In this document: piece by piece, positions 34,882 to 43,203 of the stretch
How positions within the stretch are numbered: position 1 is the stretch's first letter
Layout of the letters: every line of letters begins with the position of its first letter
Source of the DNA: Oscillospiraceae bacterium
Lineage (GTDB): Bacteria > Bacillota > Clostridia > Saccharofermentanales > Saccharofermentanaceae
Assembly (NCBI GenBank): GCA_900176545.1
Contig: FWXP01000007.1
Coordinates: forward strand, 1-64,000
Direction of reading: 5' to 3'
Length of the DNA: 64,000 nt
Notes under the pieces: model-generated
The model's input: only the letters and a program-made list of their open reading frames with translations
The model's database searches: none
What the model was told of the DNA's origin: nothing
Translations under genes and position numbers: made by a program

Positions 34882-35247
34882 TCATTCGATCGTATCTCCC
34901 GGATACATAGGAACGTTCTGTCCGCAGTACATGCATGTTGCTTCAAATGCCTTCTCCGTATAGTCGAAGACCTTCTTGCCGCACTTAGGGCAGAGACAGA
35001 AATGAGAAGGCGGGTTGATCGCCCACCCGCGCTCTTCGATTTCCTTCATCTTGCGCTCCATGTCTTCACGGGTGATGCCCAATTCCGGCATCAGCTCCAT
35101 GAGGGTAAGAGCCATGATCTCTACCTTGAGCCTTTTGCTGTCAACTTCTCTTTCCTTATCCGAGATCACGCTGTCATGACGGCGAACTGTAGAACGCTCA
35201 TTCATGAATCTGCTGACCTCGTGAGCTATCCTTTGATTATGAGCCAT
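34882..35247 (-). CDS. Zinc-ribbon protein, paralogue of the upstream gene
   Basis: This 121-residue cytoplasmic protein has a helical N-terminal half (VEIMALTLMELMPELGITREDMERKM) and a C-terminal zinc ribbon CPKCGKKV...CMYCGQNVPMYPGDTIE with two C-x2-C pairs. The gene just upstream (35269) has the same arrangement and a near-identical ribbon ending (MFPGESIE), so the two arose by duplication. AGGGAGG precedes the ATG. Function is unknown; protein-protein or nucleic-acid contact through the ribbon is plausible. Confidence 0.72.
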   Translation of the reverse strand: MAHNQRIAHEVSRFMNERSTVRRHDSVISDKEREVDSKRLKVEIMALTLMELMPELGITREDMERKMKEIEERGWAINPPSHFCLCPKCGKKVFDYTEKAFEATCMYCGQNVPMYPGDTIE

Positions 35248-35268
35248 ATATCTCCCTCCCTTCCGCGA

Positions 35269-35670
35269 TCAGAACTGATACTGATCGTCAAAGAAAGAAT
35301 CGCCGATATCCTGAACGGGCTCTACGGGAGCCGGGATCTCAGGCTCGGGGGAAGCTTCGTCCCTAATAAACTCGATGCTTTCTCCGGGGAACATCTTCAC
35401 AGAAGTTCCGCAGTAAAGACATGTTCCTTCAAAGGGAGCAGCGGGATTCTCGTTGACAGTCTTGCCGCAGTTAGGGCAGAGCACTCTGGTAAGCTTGGGA
35501 TCCAAAGTCATCTTACGCTCTCTGACGGCGTCGAGCTTTGCATTCAACTCTTCGCGGGAATAGCCCTTCTCGATAAGGAGCTCCCACATAGCCGTCACCA
35601 TCATGTCCATCCTGTTTACGGAAGAGCTAGATGCCCCTACACTGCTAAGGTCGTTGATAAAACCATCCAT
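35269..35670 (-). CDS. Zinc-ribbon protein, paralogue of the downstream gene
   Basis: The start is taken at ATG 35670, 9 bases after AGGAGG; an ATG at 35676 is closer to the site. The product of about 133 residues has a helical first half (MDMMVTAMWELLIEKGYSREELNAKL), then CPNCGKTV and CLYCGTSVKMFPGESIE as a zinc ribbon, and an acidic, Pro-rich tail ending FFDDQYQF. It sits between the Xre-type regulator and the 34882 paralogue, 42 and 21 bases apart, so the three are probably one operon. Confidence 0.72.
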   Translation of the reverse strand: MDGFINDLSSVGASSSSVNRMDMMVTAMWELLIEKGYSREELNAKLDAVRERKMTLDPKLTRVLCPNCGKTVNENPAAPFEGTCLYCGTSVKMFPGESIEFIRDEASPEPEIPAPVEPVQDIGDSFFDDQYQF

Positions 35671-35712
35671 ATTCATATACCTCCTTATTCCGAAGGTATT
35701 ATACACCATTCC

Positions 35713-36297
35713 TTAGCCCGCGGAACTTATCAGCATAAAAGGGATAAACGTAAATAAGAGTAATATACCTATCAATATCGTAAGTATCACCAGCACCAGA
35801 TTCTTCTTAAGTTCAGACTTTATCCTGCGCTTTAATGTCTGAAGGCGACCCGACGTGTAGATAAGGCTCGAAGCCAGGGCCGCATATACGAGGATCACGG
35901 ATACGGAAGATATGAGCCTGCAAAGGATGCTGTCAGAAGAGCCCATAGTCCTCGATATACCGTAAGCGAGCATTCCGAAGATACCTGCGATGGAATAGAT
36001 ACGCGTTCTTACGGCCATCTTCTCCTTATCCTTGTCGGCATATTCTGCTACATCTCTTATCTTGGAGCCGTCATCAGGGAGCGAAGAAGAACGCTCGCCG
36101 TTTATTATCTCCCTTATATCGAGCTTATAGTAATCCGCTATCTCCACCAGGATACTTATATCCGGCATATTGCTTCCCGTCTCCCATCTCGAGACTGTCC
36201 TTGCCGACACATTAAATACGTCCGCGAGCTGCTCCTGGGTCAGGTTCTTATCCTTGCGAAGCTCTCTTAAGAAGGCTCCTATCTTTATAGTATCCAT
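35713..36297 (-). CDS. Xre-family helix-turn-helix regulator with C-terminal membrane helices
   Basis: This 194-residue protein has an N-terminal Cro/CI-type helix-turn-helix (IGAFLRELRKDKNLTQEQLADVFNVSARTVSRWETG, residues 6-41, key residues Q22, R36 and W38). After a linker come three membrane helices near residues 98-115, 128-147 and 166-188. Membrane-tethered Xre proteins of this design are common in Clostridia and often lie next to genes for efflux or cell-envelope stress. GGAG precedes the ATG. It leads an operon with the two zinc-ribbon paralogues. Confidence 0.88.
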   Translation of the reverse strand: MDTIKIGAFLRELRKDKNLTQEQLADVFNVSARTVSRWETGSNMPDISILVEIADYYKLDIREIINGERSSSLPDDGSKIRDVAEYADKDKEKMAVRTRIYSIAGIFGMLAYGISRTMGSSDSILCRLISSVSVILVYAALASSLIYTSGRLQTLKRRIKSELKKNLVLVILTILIGILLLFTFIPFMLISSAG

Positions 36298-36454
36298 ATC
36301 TTTCTCCGTATCTTATTCGTTACCACCGCATTTTATCACAACATGCCCGAAATGCTGATACTGCTGCATTTCGAGGCACACGACAAGCTTGTCCTGTGTC
36401 TATTTTCCCCCTTAGTCGCACCGTGTCGTGTACTGGAAAGGCCCCTCCTGCTAG

Positions 36455-36466
36455 GATGACGTCATC
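36455..36466. promoter_or_regulatory. 12-bp perfect palindrome upstream of the CPBP protease gene
   Basis: GATGACGTCATC lies about 25 bases before the start codon. It may be an operator; no -35/-10 pair is convincing. Confidence 0.35.
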
Positions 36467-36490
36467 AGGAAATAAACGGAGGATAGAAAA

Positions 36491-37303
36491 ATGAAAACAA
36501 AGAACAACTTAAGAAAGATCTTAGCTATAGTGATCTCATTATTCCTGGGCAACGGCCTTCTTCTCTCACTTGGCCTTCTCTTCCCCAAGGCGTTGGCAGC
36601 GATACTTCCCGCGGACCCGTTCGTAAAGTCATTTATAGTAGAACTTATAGGAGCTCTCATCTCTATAGGACTTATATTCTTCTTTCATAAGACACATGTA
36701 TTGAAGATAACTTCCAGCGGAATGAAGGAAGGTCTTGGCTGCGGTCTTCCCATGCTCATCTTATACGGGCTTTTCCTCTTGCTCGGCATCAGCAACCTGG
36801 CAGGACAGACACTGATCCCTACATGGCAGATAACACTCTTCGCATTAAGATGCATCCTTATAGGAGTCGCCGAAGAGGGCCTGTTCAGAGGTGTCATCCA
36901 GGAGCTCTTCATGGATATATTCGGCAAGGATACGAGAAAAGGCGTTATGCTCTCCATCTTCTGTGCGGCCACGGTATTCGGACTTAATCACTTCCAGAAC
37001 CTTATCGCGGGAGTAACATTACCCGCGGTACTTATCCAGGTACTGTCGGCCGTAGCTGCAGGTCTCATGTTCGGCGCCATCGTTTTCAGATCCGGAAGGA
37101 TCATCTGGCCCATGGTGATAGTCCATGCATTGGTCGACGGCTCGAGCTTCATCTACAGCGGTATCCTCACAGGCGCATCTTCCGATGTCGATTCCGTCAA
37201 CAGCCTTAATCCCGTGAACCTTGTAATGGTACTGGTCTTCGCAGGCATATTCTTCTTCCTTATGAGAAGGGAAAAAACAGCTGAGCTTTACGAAGGCAAG
37301 TGA
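36491..37303 (+). CDS. CPBP-family intramembrane metalloprotease
   Basis: This 270-residue protein has about eight hydrophobic segments. It carries the catalytic motifs of the CPBP (Abi/CAAX-like) family: EExxxR as AEEGLFRG (E128, E129, R133), FGLNH with His 167, and a third motif VHALVD with His 212. These residues bind the metal within the membrane. Bacterial members process or protect against bacteriocins, or have unknown substrates. GGAGG lies upstream. It is transcribed away from the Xre-type regulator and ends 4 bases before the convergent 37307 gene. Confidence 0.92.
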   Translation: MKTKNNLRKILAIVISLFLGNGLLLSLGLLFPKALAAILPADPFVKSFIVELIGALISIGLIFFFHKTHVLKITSSGMKEGLGCGLPMLILYGLFLLLGISNLAGQTLIPTWQITLFALRCILIGVAEEGLFRGVIQELFMDIFGKDTRKGVMLSIFCAATVFGLNHFQNLIAGVTLPAVLIQVLSAVAAGLMFGAIVFRSGRIIWPMVIVHALVDGSSFIYSGILTGASSDVDSVNSLNPVNLVMVLVFAGIFFFLMRREKTAELYEGK

Positions 37304-37306
37304 TGT

Positions 37307-38071
37307 TTATTCGAAGAATTCCGTTATGACCTTATTGTCATCGCAGTTCGTGACGACGATAAACTGTCCTGACGGATCCATATAGACATCAAGGGTATGG
37401 ACCCTGAAGGTGGTAAATTCCCAGTCGGCTTCATATTCGATCGTGGCATAGCCTTCTTCCGTATAGCTGAGGGTTCCGGCGGAGTCTTCAAGCCACGTAT
37501 CGAAAGAGTCGCTTCTTACGATGATGAACTCATATCCCCGGTATGTACCTCTGATTCGTGTATCATCCTCACGGGTTACCTCATCCAATCTTTCTCCTGC
37601 AAAAGAATCAAGATCTTCAGAAGTGACGGTCGAATCAGATATATAACCCTGCATGAGCATGTACTGACTTATATCGTATTCTGTATTTGTACGCGGCGGA
37701 TATACTCCGTCCATATCGTAGAACTCATTGAGCTTTTGCTCTTCCATATCTTTCTTTATATTGCCAAAGGTCATAACACCCAAGAAGCAGATGAATGCGA
37801 CGGTAAGGATAGCATAGACTATGGGAAGCACGATACCTGCGATACCAAATCCCTTGCCCTTCTTGCAGGCCTTACCTGCAGTGGCAACTCCCACGATCGA
37901 GAGGAGCAGACCGACAAGCGGCAGCGCTGCTGCCAGTAATAATGTGACCGCATAGGCTACGGGACCTGCAAGGGTCATGAGCAGACTTAAGATCAATACC
38001 ACAGGAGATACGATCGATAGGATAAATCCCGTCAGGCAAAGCTTACTTATCTGTCTATTCTGTCCGCTCAT
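37307..38071 (-). CDS. Membrane protein with DUF4190-like hydrophobic N-terminus
   Basis: This 254-residue protein has three or four hydrophobic segments in the first 105 residues (ALPLVGLLLSIVGVATAGKACKKGKGFGIAGIVLPIVYAIL is around residues 48-88, with the DUF4190-type AxxG pattern). An extracytoplasmic-like C-terminal domain of about 140 residues follows. AAGGGGG precedes the ATG. The 13-base gap to the APH-type kinase gene suggests an operon. No function is assigned. Confidence 0.68.
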   Translation of the reverse strand: MSGQNRQISKLCLTGFILSIVSPVVLILSLLMTLAGPVAYAVTLLLAAALPLVGLLLSIVGVATAGKACKKGKGFGIAGIVLPIVYAILTVAFICFLGVMTFGNIKKDMEEQKLNEFYDMDGVYPPRTNTEYDISQYMLMQGYISDSTVTSEDLDSFAGERLDEVTREDDTRIRGTYRGYEFIIVRSDSFDTWLEDSAGTLSYTEEGYATIEYEADWEFTTFRVHTLDVYMDPSGQFIVVTNCDDNKVITEFFE

Positions 38072-38083
38072 ATGTCCCCCTTA

Positions 38084-39019
38084 TCACATGCATTTCTCCA
38101 GCATCTCTCTTGCCCAGTGATACTGTCCTTCGTCTTCAAATTCCCTGTAATAGACCTCTATCATCATCGTGAGATAAAGGATCACATCGTACCATCGCAT
38201 TCTGGCAAGTTCATCCTCGGAGAACGATGTCTGACCGAAGCCTTCCAGGAAATCCTTCCTCCTGTTATGCATCCTGAAGCGGTCATCCATATAGGGCTCT
38301 CCCCATAAAGCTCTCTCCCAGTCGATCACTCCTGACACGTGTCCGTCCTTAACGAATATATTGCCTTCCCACATATCCCAATGGACCAGGGATGCATCAC
38401 GAACAGGATCGAAAGCAGCCTTGTCCTTCTCCAACCGAGACATAAATGTCTGTTCGTCATATAAGATATCTATATCTCTTCTCTGGGCATCTGATATAAG
38501 GTTAAGGAGCATCTGCTTTACAAAGTCATAAAGCGTATCGTATCTCTTATCGTCTCCAAGAAAACCGAATCGGGGATTTCTTACCTTTGTAAGTTCACGG
38601 GATATCTTGCCGATCTCGATATCGATCACGGCGATCTGATCTTCCGGCATATCGCCTCTTACCATAAAGAAGTTATCGCCCGAGATCTTCTCCATAAAGA
38701 AATAGTTCCCGTCGCATACCGTATTACTGTCGTCGCAATAATAGATATCAGCCACCTTGAACGAACAGCTTTCTGCGACAAGCTTCATGGCGCTTATCTC
38801 TGCCTTCATAAGGTTGATCTCATTTGAGGTATTACCGCTCCTGTCCTTAGCTGCGATCTTTAATATGCTCGAACTTCCGTCATCGAAGGTGACATCGTAA
38901 GTTACATTGCACATTCCTTCGGTAAGCTCTCTTATCCCGGATATCTTCTTATCCGGAAAAGCTCTCTTTGCCATGCGGGAGATCGTCTCGTCTGATTGTC
39001 TGTTCTTGGTAATAGCCAT
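38084..39019 (-). CDS. Aminoglycoside phosphotransferase-family kinase
   Basis: This 311-residue cytoplasmic kinase has the Brenner motif HWDMWEGNIFVKDG near residues 206-219 (catalytic Asp and Asn). The metal-binding DW pair lies in VSGVIDWERALWG near 222-234. The N-terminal lobe starts with the ligand-binding strands TYDVTFDDGSSSILKI. APH-family proteins phosphorylate aminoglycosides, choline, homoserine or other metabolites. The lack of close identity to known resistance enzymes leaves the substrate open. A GGGGTC site precedes the ATG. It lies between tRNA-Thr and the membrane protein gene. Confidence 0.88.
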   Translation of the reverse strand: MAITKNRQSDETISRMAKRAFPDKKISGIRELTEGMCNVTYDVTFDDGSSSILKIAAKDRSGNTSNEINLMKAEISAMKLVAESCSFKVADIYYCDDSNTVCDGNYFFMEKISGDNFFMVRGDMPEDQIAVIDIEIGKISRELTKVRNPRFGFLGDDKRYDTLYDFVKQMLLNLISDAQRRDIDILYDEQTFMSRLEKDKAAFDPVRDASLVHWDMWEGNIFVKDGHVSGVIDWERALWGEPYMDDRFRMHNRRKDFLEGFGQTSFSEDELARMRWYDVILYLTMMIEVYYREFEDEGQYHWAREMLEKCM

Positions 39020-39108
39020 AAGGGACCCCTATCCCGATAGATCGAATGAAGATTGAAACAACTAAGCTAATTATATCATTAAGGGGTATCGGCTCTCCCA
39101 CGCAAAAT

Positions 39109-39141
39109 AAAACCCCGAAACCGTTATGGTATCGGGGTTTT
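39109..39141 (-). terminator. Terminator after tRNA-Thr
   Basis: AAAACCCCGATACC / GGTTTCGGGGTTTT forms a stem with a 5-base loop, and T-rich sequence follows on the minus strand. Confidence 0.85.
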
Positions 39142-39145
39142 AATG

Positions 39146-39221
39146 TGGAGCCGATTGCGAGACTCGAACTCGCGACCTGCTGATTACAAATCAGCTGCTC
39201 TACCAACTGAGCTAAGTCGGC
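39146..39221 (-). tRNA. tRNA-Thr, anticodon TGT
   Basis: This 76-base cloverleaf includes the encoded CCA. The anticodon arm is GCTGA-TTTGTAA-TCAGC (anticodon TGT), the T arm is GCGAG-TTCGAGT-CTCGC, and the D arm is GCTC...GAGC. The acceptor stem GCCGACT / AATCGGC pairs at six of seven positions; positions 6 and 67 form a C-A mismatch. Confidence 0.92.
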
Positions 39222-39269
39222 GTCTCACGCGAAAATGATTATACTTGCACAGGTGGTCTGTGTCAACAC

Positions 39270-39758
39270 TTATTTTATATTCCCGGTAAAATTATTGATC
39301 CTGCCAAGCCAAAGCTTGAATTTACGGACTTCTTCGGGACGGCTGCCACTATGCATCTCAAACGGAGGAGCTAAGCGAGCTCCCCTGCAGATCTCTATGA
39401 GCTCCTCGTAGTAGTTGCCAACGGTACCTCCGAAAGAGATAAACGGATAGACCATCCTCCCTCGCCAGTTGATGCTCCTTAAGTGATCCAGAAAGAATCC
39501 CGGGTATGTGCCGATCCACAAAGGAGCTCCCACGATAAAGACAGCGTACTTATCGGTATCTGCAGGCATCCTAAGCGGAGATCTCTGACGGGGGAAGAGC
39601 TTTTCCACTACGACTTTGTCGTGCAATATCTTCTGATCCTTAGGCAGCGGTTCGGGAGATAAGAGCTCACATATATCACTGTGTGTATATTCTGCCGCGA
39701 TCTTTGCCATTTCTCTTGTATTACCGCTGTATGAGAAATAGATCACAATACTCTCCAT
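39270..39758 (-). CDS. Flavodoxin
   Basis: This 162-residue flavodoxin has the FMN phosphate-binding loop FSYSGNTREMA (residues 8-18), the loop VGAPLWIGTYPG near 77-88, and FISFGGTVGNYYEEL near 105-119. Flavodoxins carry electrons in place of ferredoxin. The ATG is preceded by AGGAC. It is divergent from the kinase-like gene and has no obvious redox partner next to it. Confidence 0.9.
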   Translation of the reverse strand: MESIVIYFSYSGNTREMAKIAAEYTHSDICELLSPEPLPKDQKILHDKVVVEKLFPRQRSPLRMPADTDKYAVFIVGAPLWIGTYPGFFLDHLRSINWRGRMVYPFISFGGTVGNYYEELIEICRGARLAPPFEMHSGSRPEEVRKFKLWLGRINNFTGNIK

Positions 39759-39816
39759 GTCCTAATTATATGCATTTAATGGTATAATTTATACATTGAA
39801 AGGTATGGTGTATTTT

Positions 39817-40755
39817 ATGGCGATAATCACCATTTCGAGACAGAACGGAAGTCTCGGAGAGGAACTTGCGGAACAACTTAAGAGCAGGCTTCAATGCGAT
39901 ATGATAACGCGCTCCTATGCCCTCGAGAATTTCTTCACGGATCTTCCCGAGGATGTTAAGGAAAGGCTCAACGAGAGCGCCAAATATTTCCTTAATACGC
40001 TACCTGATTCCGATAAGACTTATAAGGATATCCTCGTAGAAAGGCTCAGGGCTTTTGCAGCCGAGAGAGAGAATCTGATAATAGTAGGTCTTGGCGGCTG
40101 CGTCATATTCAAGAATGATCCCAAGGCAATAAATATCCGCGTATATGCCGACGAGAAGACAAGGATCGACAGGCTCACCAGAAGATATAACATAGATGAA
40201 GAGGAAGCTGAGTCTTCCATAGCCATCGGAGACCGTAAGCATAAGAGGTTCGTAAGTATCCTCTACGACCAGGATCTGGCTTCCCCGGATCTTTATGACC
40301 TGACCCTCTCTACGGACAGGATGTCGGTAGAGGAATGTGCCGATGCGGTCATAGCGCTTGCAACCAAGCACGACTTAAGGCTCAAGATCTCACGCGAGAC
40401 CGAGAGCAATAATTCTATAGATCACCAGACTTCCACCGTCGTATTCAAGAACCCCACGGAAGAGGAGTTCGCCAGGATCCTCGATATGTACAACATCGAG
40501 TGGATGTACGAGCCTAAGACCTTCCCCATCGAGTGGGATTCGGAAGGCAACATCAAGATGGCCTTCTCCCCTGACTTCTATCTTCCCAAGTTCGATATCT
40601 ATCTCGAGCTCACGACGATGGAACAGAAGTACGTTACAAAGAAGAACAAGAAAGCAAGGATGGTCATGGAGCTCTATCCCGGGACCAACGTAAGGATAGT
40701 CTACAAGAAGGACTTCCTGGCACTTGCAGAGAGATTTAAGCAGTTTGGAGGATAA
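39817..40755 (+). CDS. Cytidylate kinase-like protein with extra C-terminal domain
   Basis: The start ATG 39817 gives the family-typical MAIITISRQNGSLGEELA; frames opening at 39796 or 39805 would add up to seven residues. The first 200 residues are a P-loop-like kinase domain with IVGLGGCVIF and a DRLTRRYNI region. After an EF-rich linker, the last 110 residues form a second domain (FSPDFYLPKFDIYLELTTMEQKYVTKKNKKARM, with D, E and K spaced as in some PD-(D/E)XK folds). The gene is 6 bases before hpt and surely co-transcribed. The role is unknown, possibly nucleotide or nucleic-acid related. Confidence 0.75.
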   Translation: MAIITISRQNGSLGEELAEQLKSRLQCDMITRSYALENFFTDLPEDVKERLNESAKYFLNTLPDSDKTYKDILVERLRAFAAERENLIIVGLGGCVIFKNDPKAINIRVYADEKTRIDRLTRRYNIDEEEAESSIAIGDRKHKRFVSILYDQDLASPDLYDLTLSTDRMSVEECADAVIALATKHDLRLKISRETESNNSIDHQTSTVVFKNPTEEEFARILDMYNIEWMYEPKTFPIEWDSEGNIKMAFSPDFYLPKFDIYLELTTMEQKYVTKKNKKARMVMELYPGTNVRIVYKKDFLALAERFKQFGG

Positions 40756-40761
40756 CGGCTG

Positions 40762-41310
40762 ATGCCTGAGATATTAAGCGGATCGCTGCAGATCAATAAG
40801 ATCGTCTACGACAGCGATGTAATAGATCAAAGAGTAAAGGAATTAGGAAGACAGATAACCGAAGACTTCAAGGGCGAGGAAGTCGTGATAATAGGAGTGA
40901 TCAAGGGTTCCTTGTATTTCTTCTCTGACCTGACCCGCGCCATCGATCTTCCCGTGAAGATCGACATGATCGGATTCGGCAATATCCCTGATACCACCTC
41001 CAAGACAGGTGTCGTTCGTATCACTAAGGATATAGATGTGGATATCACGGATAAGCACGTGATCATTGTCGAGGATGTAATAAGGACAGGTCTTACCACG
41101 GCATATCTCTCATCCTGTCTCGAGAGCAAGAGGCCTAAGGACATCACCCTTTGCACGATGCTCCTTAATCCCAACCGTCTTCTCATGACGATCCCGGTCA
41201 AATACTACGGATTCGAGATAGACGATCGCTGGCTCATAGGATACGGGCTCGACAATAACGAGATCGGACGCAATCTCCCTTATATAGCAGAGATGTCGAG
41301 GAAGGAATAA
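40762..41310 (+). CDS. hpt: Hypoxanthine phosphoribosyltransferase
   Basis: This 182-residue type I phosphoribosyltransferase converts hypoxanthine or guanine with PRPP to IMP or GMP. The PRPP-binding motif is VIIVEDVIRTGLTTA near residues 95-109. The usual D-S/T-G reads R-T-G, which is slightly unusual. The IGVIKGSLYFFSDLTRAI hood segment lies near 36-53, and FEIDDRWLIGYGLDNN near 152-167 recognises the base. GGAGG precedes the ATG. It is coupled to the kinase-like gene. Confidence 0.93.
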   Translation: MPEILSGSLQINKIVYDSDVIDQRVKELGRQITEDFKGEEVVIIGVIKGSLYFFSDLTRAIDLPVKIDMIGFGNIPDTTSKTGVVRITKDIDVDITDKHVIIVEDVIRTGLTTAYLSSCLESKRPKDITLCTMLLNPNRLLMTIPVKYYGFEIDDRWLIGYGLDNNEIGRNLPYIAEMSRKE

Positions 41311-41348
41311 GGATCCTTCCTCTTTTTATATCCTTCTTTTGCGGGAAT

Positions 41349-41382
41349 ACAAAAGACCCGTCGGATATGACCGGCGGGTCTT
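41349..41382 (-). terminator. Terminator of the large noncoding RNA
   Basis: AAGACCCGCCGG pairs with CCGACGGGTCTT (one mismatch) and TTTTG follows on the minus strand. It may also serve hpt on the plus strand. Confidence 0.85.
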
Positions 41383-41391
41383 ATAAAGAAC

Positions 41392-41964
41392 AGCTCCAGC
41401 GAACCTTCTCCAAGTCTTCGTACTACGTCACCCTTTCAACTCCACGAGCTTCTTATGTGTTATCGCAACGACTACGTGACTGCTGCGACTCAAATCTCAC
41501 ACCGTGCAACTCATGTCTCCCATTCACCGCATATTCTAGATTACTTTCCGTTTACCGCCGATACCCTGGGGTACCTCTGCCGTAAACAATACCGGCTACT
41601 CGGTTTGCACGAACCGATGTAACATCCGTCGGGCCTCGGTACCTTCCTGTCGGCGGTGACATCTCACCAGCACGCGGATCAGTAATCCGAATCACTTGTC
41701 TGTTACAATCTGCGACTTGTAAACGGTCACCCGTTCCTTCAATCGCTGTGCTCGTATTTCCCTCACCGTCTACAACAACTGCTCCGTATCCTCTTCGATC
41801 AGACATCCCGTCGACCTCAGATCGTCTCTTCGGCTTCGCCTCCGGCTATCAGTAGTTCTGCAACAAACGTGCAAGCCTTTGGTTCTTCCCTGTGCCCTTC
41901 GTTGCTACGATTCAGGCGGTTCTCCGTGTCCGAATACTTTATGTCTTCAGTATTCCCTGGAGCT
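41392..41964 (-). ncRNA. Large structured noncoding RNA, candidate ROOL-like ornate RNA
   Basis: About 573 bases lie between a clear promoter and a terminator and encode no credible protein. The predicted 5' end AGCTCCAG is the exact complement of CTGGAGCT at the 3' end, closing the molecule. Internal hairpins include GGTGA-GATG-TCACC, CGGTT-CGTGCA-AACCG and GGTACC-CCAG-GGTATC. GTTTAC/GTAAAC blocks could pair at longer range. Size, closed ends and multi-hairpin content fit ornate large RNAs such as ROOL (rumen-originating, ornate, large). It is too long for RNase P RNA, tmRNA or SRP RNA, and their signature motifs were not found. That it is an RNA gene is well supported; the ROOL identity is a hypothesis. 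Confidence 0.75.
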
Positions 41965-41970
41965 ACTTTA

Positions 41971-41998
41971 ATCATATCATGTTACAGGTAGATGACAA
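41971..41998 (-). promoter_or_regulatory. Promoter of the large noncoding RNA
   Basis: On the minus strand, TTGTCA (41993-41998) and TATGAT (41971-41976) are separated by 16 bp. Transcription would begin around 41964-41966, exactly at the closing helix. Confidence 0.8.
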
Positions 41999-42117
41999 CG
42001 TCGCGTAAAGCCCAATTAGCCCCCGTATCTATTGTGCATTTTTGCGACTGGTCAAGGGGCTTGCGCGCGTGTTAAAATATATATGTTGTGCGGATCACCG
42101 CCATAGGGAGGTCACTC

Positions 42118-43203
42118 ATGTTGGAACTACTGGATTCTTGGATCCTCGAGATCACGGGAGGAGGATTCAAGAGTGCGATCCTCTCTCTTCTCATTTATAT
42201 AATAATATCGCTCGTCCTGGCTTTTGTAATATTCATAGCCGTATCTTCGGTATTAAGAGCACAGGAAAAGCATTCAAGATCGCAATCCTTTAAGAAGATA
42301 GCAGGCTTCGCCATAAAGCGCAAGATGCCCTATAAGGCATTCGTGTTTTCTTTATTCTTCTTTATATCCATGTTCTCGGAACACACTTTGTCATTTACGA
42401 AGATCCTCGGTAAGATATCGCTCTTCGGAATGATCGTATCCATAATGATACTGATCGCATCTTCCATAGATATCGCCAGCGACTTCTACTCCACCAAGAG
42501 GATCGCCAAGAGAAGACCTCTTAAGGGTCCCCTCCAGATATTGAAGGCTCTTATCCTCTTCGTATTCGGCATAGTCATCCTGGCAGTCCTCATAGGCCAG
42601 AGCCCTCTCGTCCTTATATCCGGTATCGGTACTTTCACCGCTATCCTTTCCATCGTATTCAAGGATGCGCTTCTCGGACTTGTTGCAGGAATACAGATCA
42701 CCTCCGAGAATCTCCTTCAGATCGGCGACTGGATCAGCATCCCTTCTGCCGGCGTGGAAGGAACGGTCACGGACATAGCTCTTATCTCCGTCAAGGTAAC
42801 AGCCTTCGACAACACGGTAACTACTGTTCCCGCTTATACATTCCTGTCTACTCCTTTCAAGAACTGGCATAAGACCATAAACGAGCATAAGCGTCAGGTA
42901 TCCTTCACGCTGGCCATAGATCCTTCTTCCGTCACTAAGGAAGAAGACGGCACTAACCTCACCCGATTCAGGAAGGACCTGATCGAAGAGATAAAGGCAG
43001 ACGAGCACGTCAACAATGAGCTCTCCATCGTCGTCAGGACAGGCAAGAACAACGAGGGTAAGGGTATCCCCGTTGAGGTATTCTTCACTACGGATATTTA
43101 TGAATACGATGAGTACTGCCACTACGCTTCCGTCTATATAGACAAGGCTGCGGCTTCTCTTAAGGATTACGATCTCAAGGCTTACAGGATCTCTTCTCTT
43201 TGA
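42118..43203 (+). CDS. MscS-family mechanosensitive ion channel
   Basis: The start ATG 42118 has AGGGAGG 6 bases upstream. The 361-residue protein has membrane helices near 17-40, 74-98, 100-125, 148-170 and 175-196. The beta domain entry GIQITSENLLQIGDWISIPSAGVEGTVTDI near 200-229 is typical of MscS. Such channels open on membrane tension and protect against osmotic downshock. A TG-n-TAAAAT extended -10 lies at 42070-42078. The last 29 bases overlap the convergent 43175 gene. Confidence 0.92.
   Translation: MLELLDSWILEITGGGFKSAILSLLIYIIISLVLAFVIFIAVSSVLRAQEKHSRSQSFKKIAGFAIKRKMPYKAFVFSLFFFISMFSEHTLSFTKILGKISLFGMIVSIMILIASSIDIASDFYSTKRIAKRRPLKGPLQILKALILFVFGIVILAVLIGQSPLVLISGIGTFTAILSIVFKDALLGLVAGIQITSENLLQIGDWISIPSAGVEGTVTDIALISVKVTAFDNTVTTVPAYTFLSTPFKNWHKTINEHKRQVSFTLAIDPSSVTKEEDGTNLTRFRKDLIEEIKADEHVNNELSIVVRTGKNNEGKGIPVEVFFTTDIYEYDEYCHYASVYIDKAAASLKDYDLKAYRISSL

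Noticed and set aside
41552-41806. 84-codon minus-strand frame inside the large RNA
   Set aside because: It has no ribosome binding site, no known motif, and lies within a region explained by RNA structure between a promoter and a terminator. Gly/Arg-rich text is expected from a G-rich structured RNA.
41392-41964. Identity as RNase P RNA, tmRNA or SRP RNA
   Set aside because: It is too long, and the signature blocks of these RNAs were not found.
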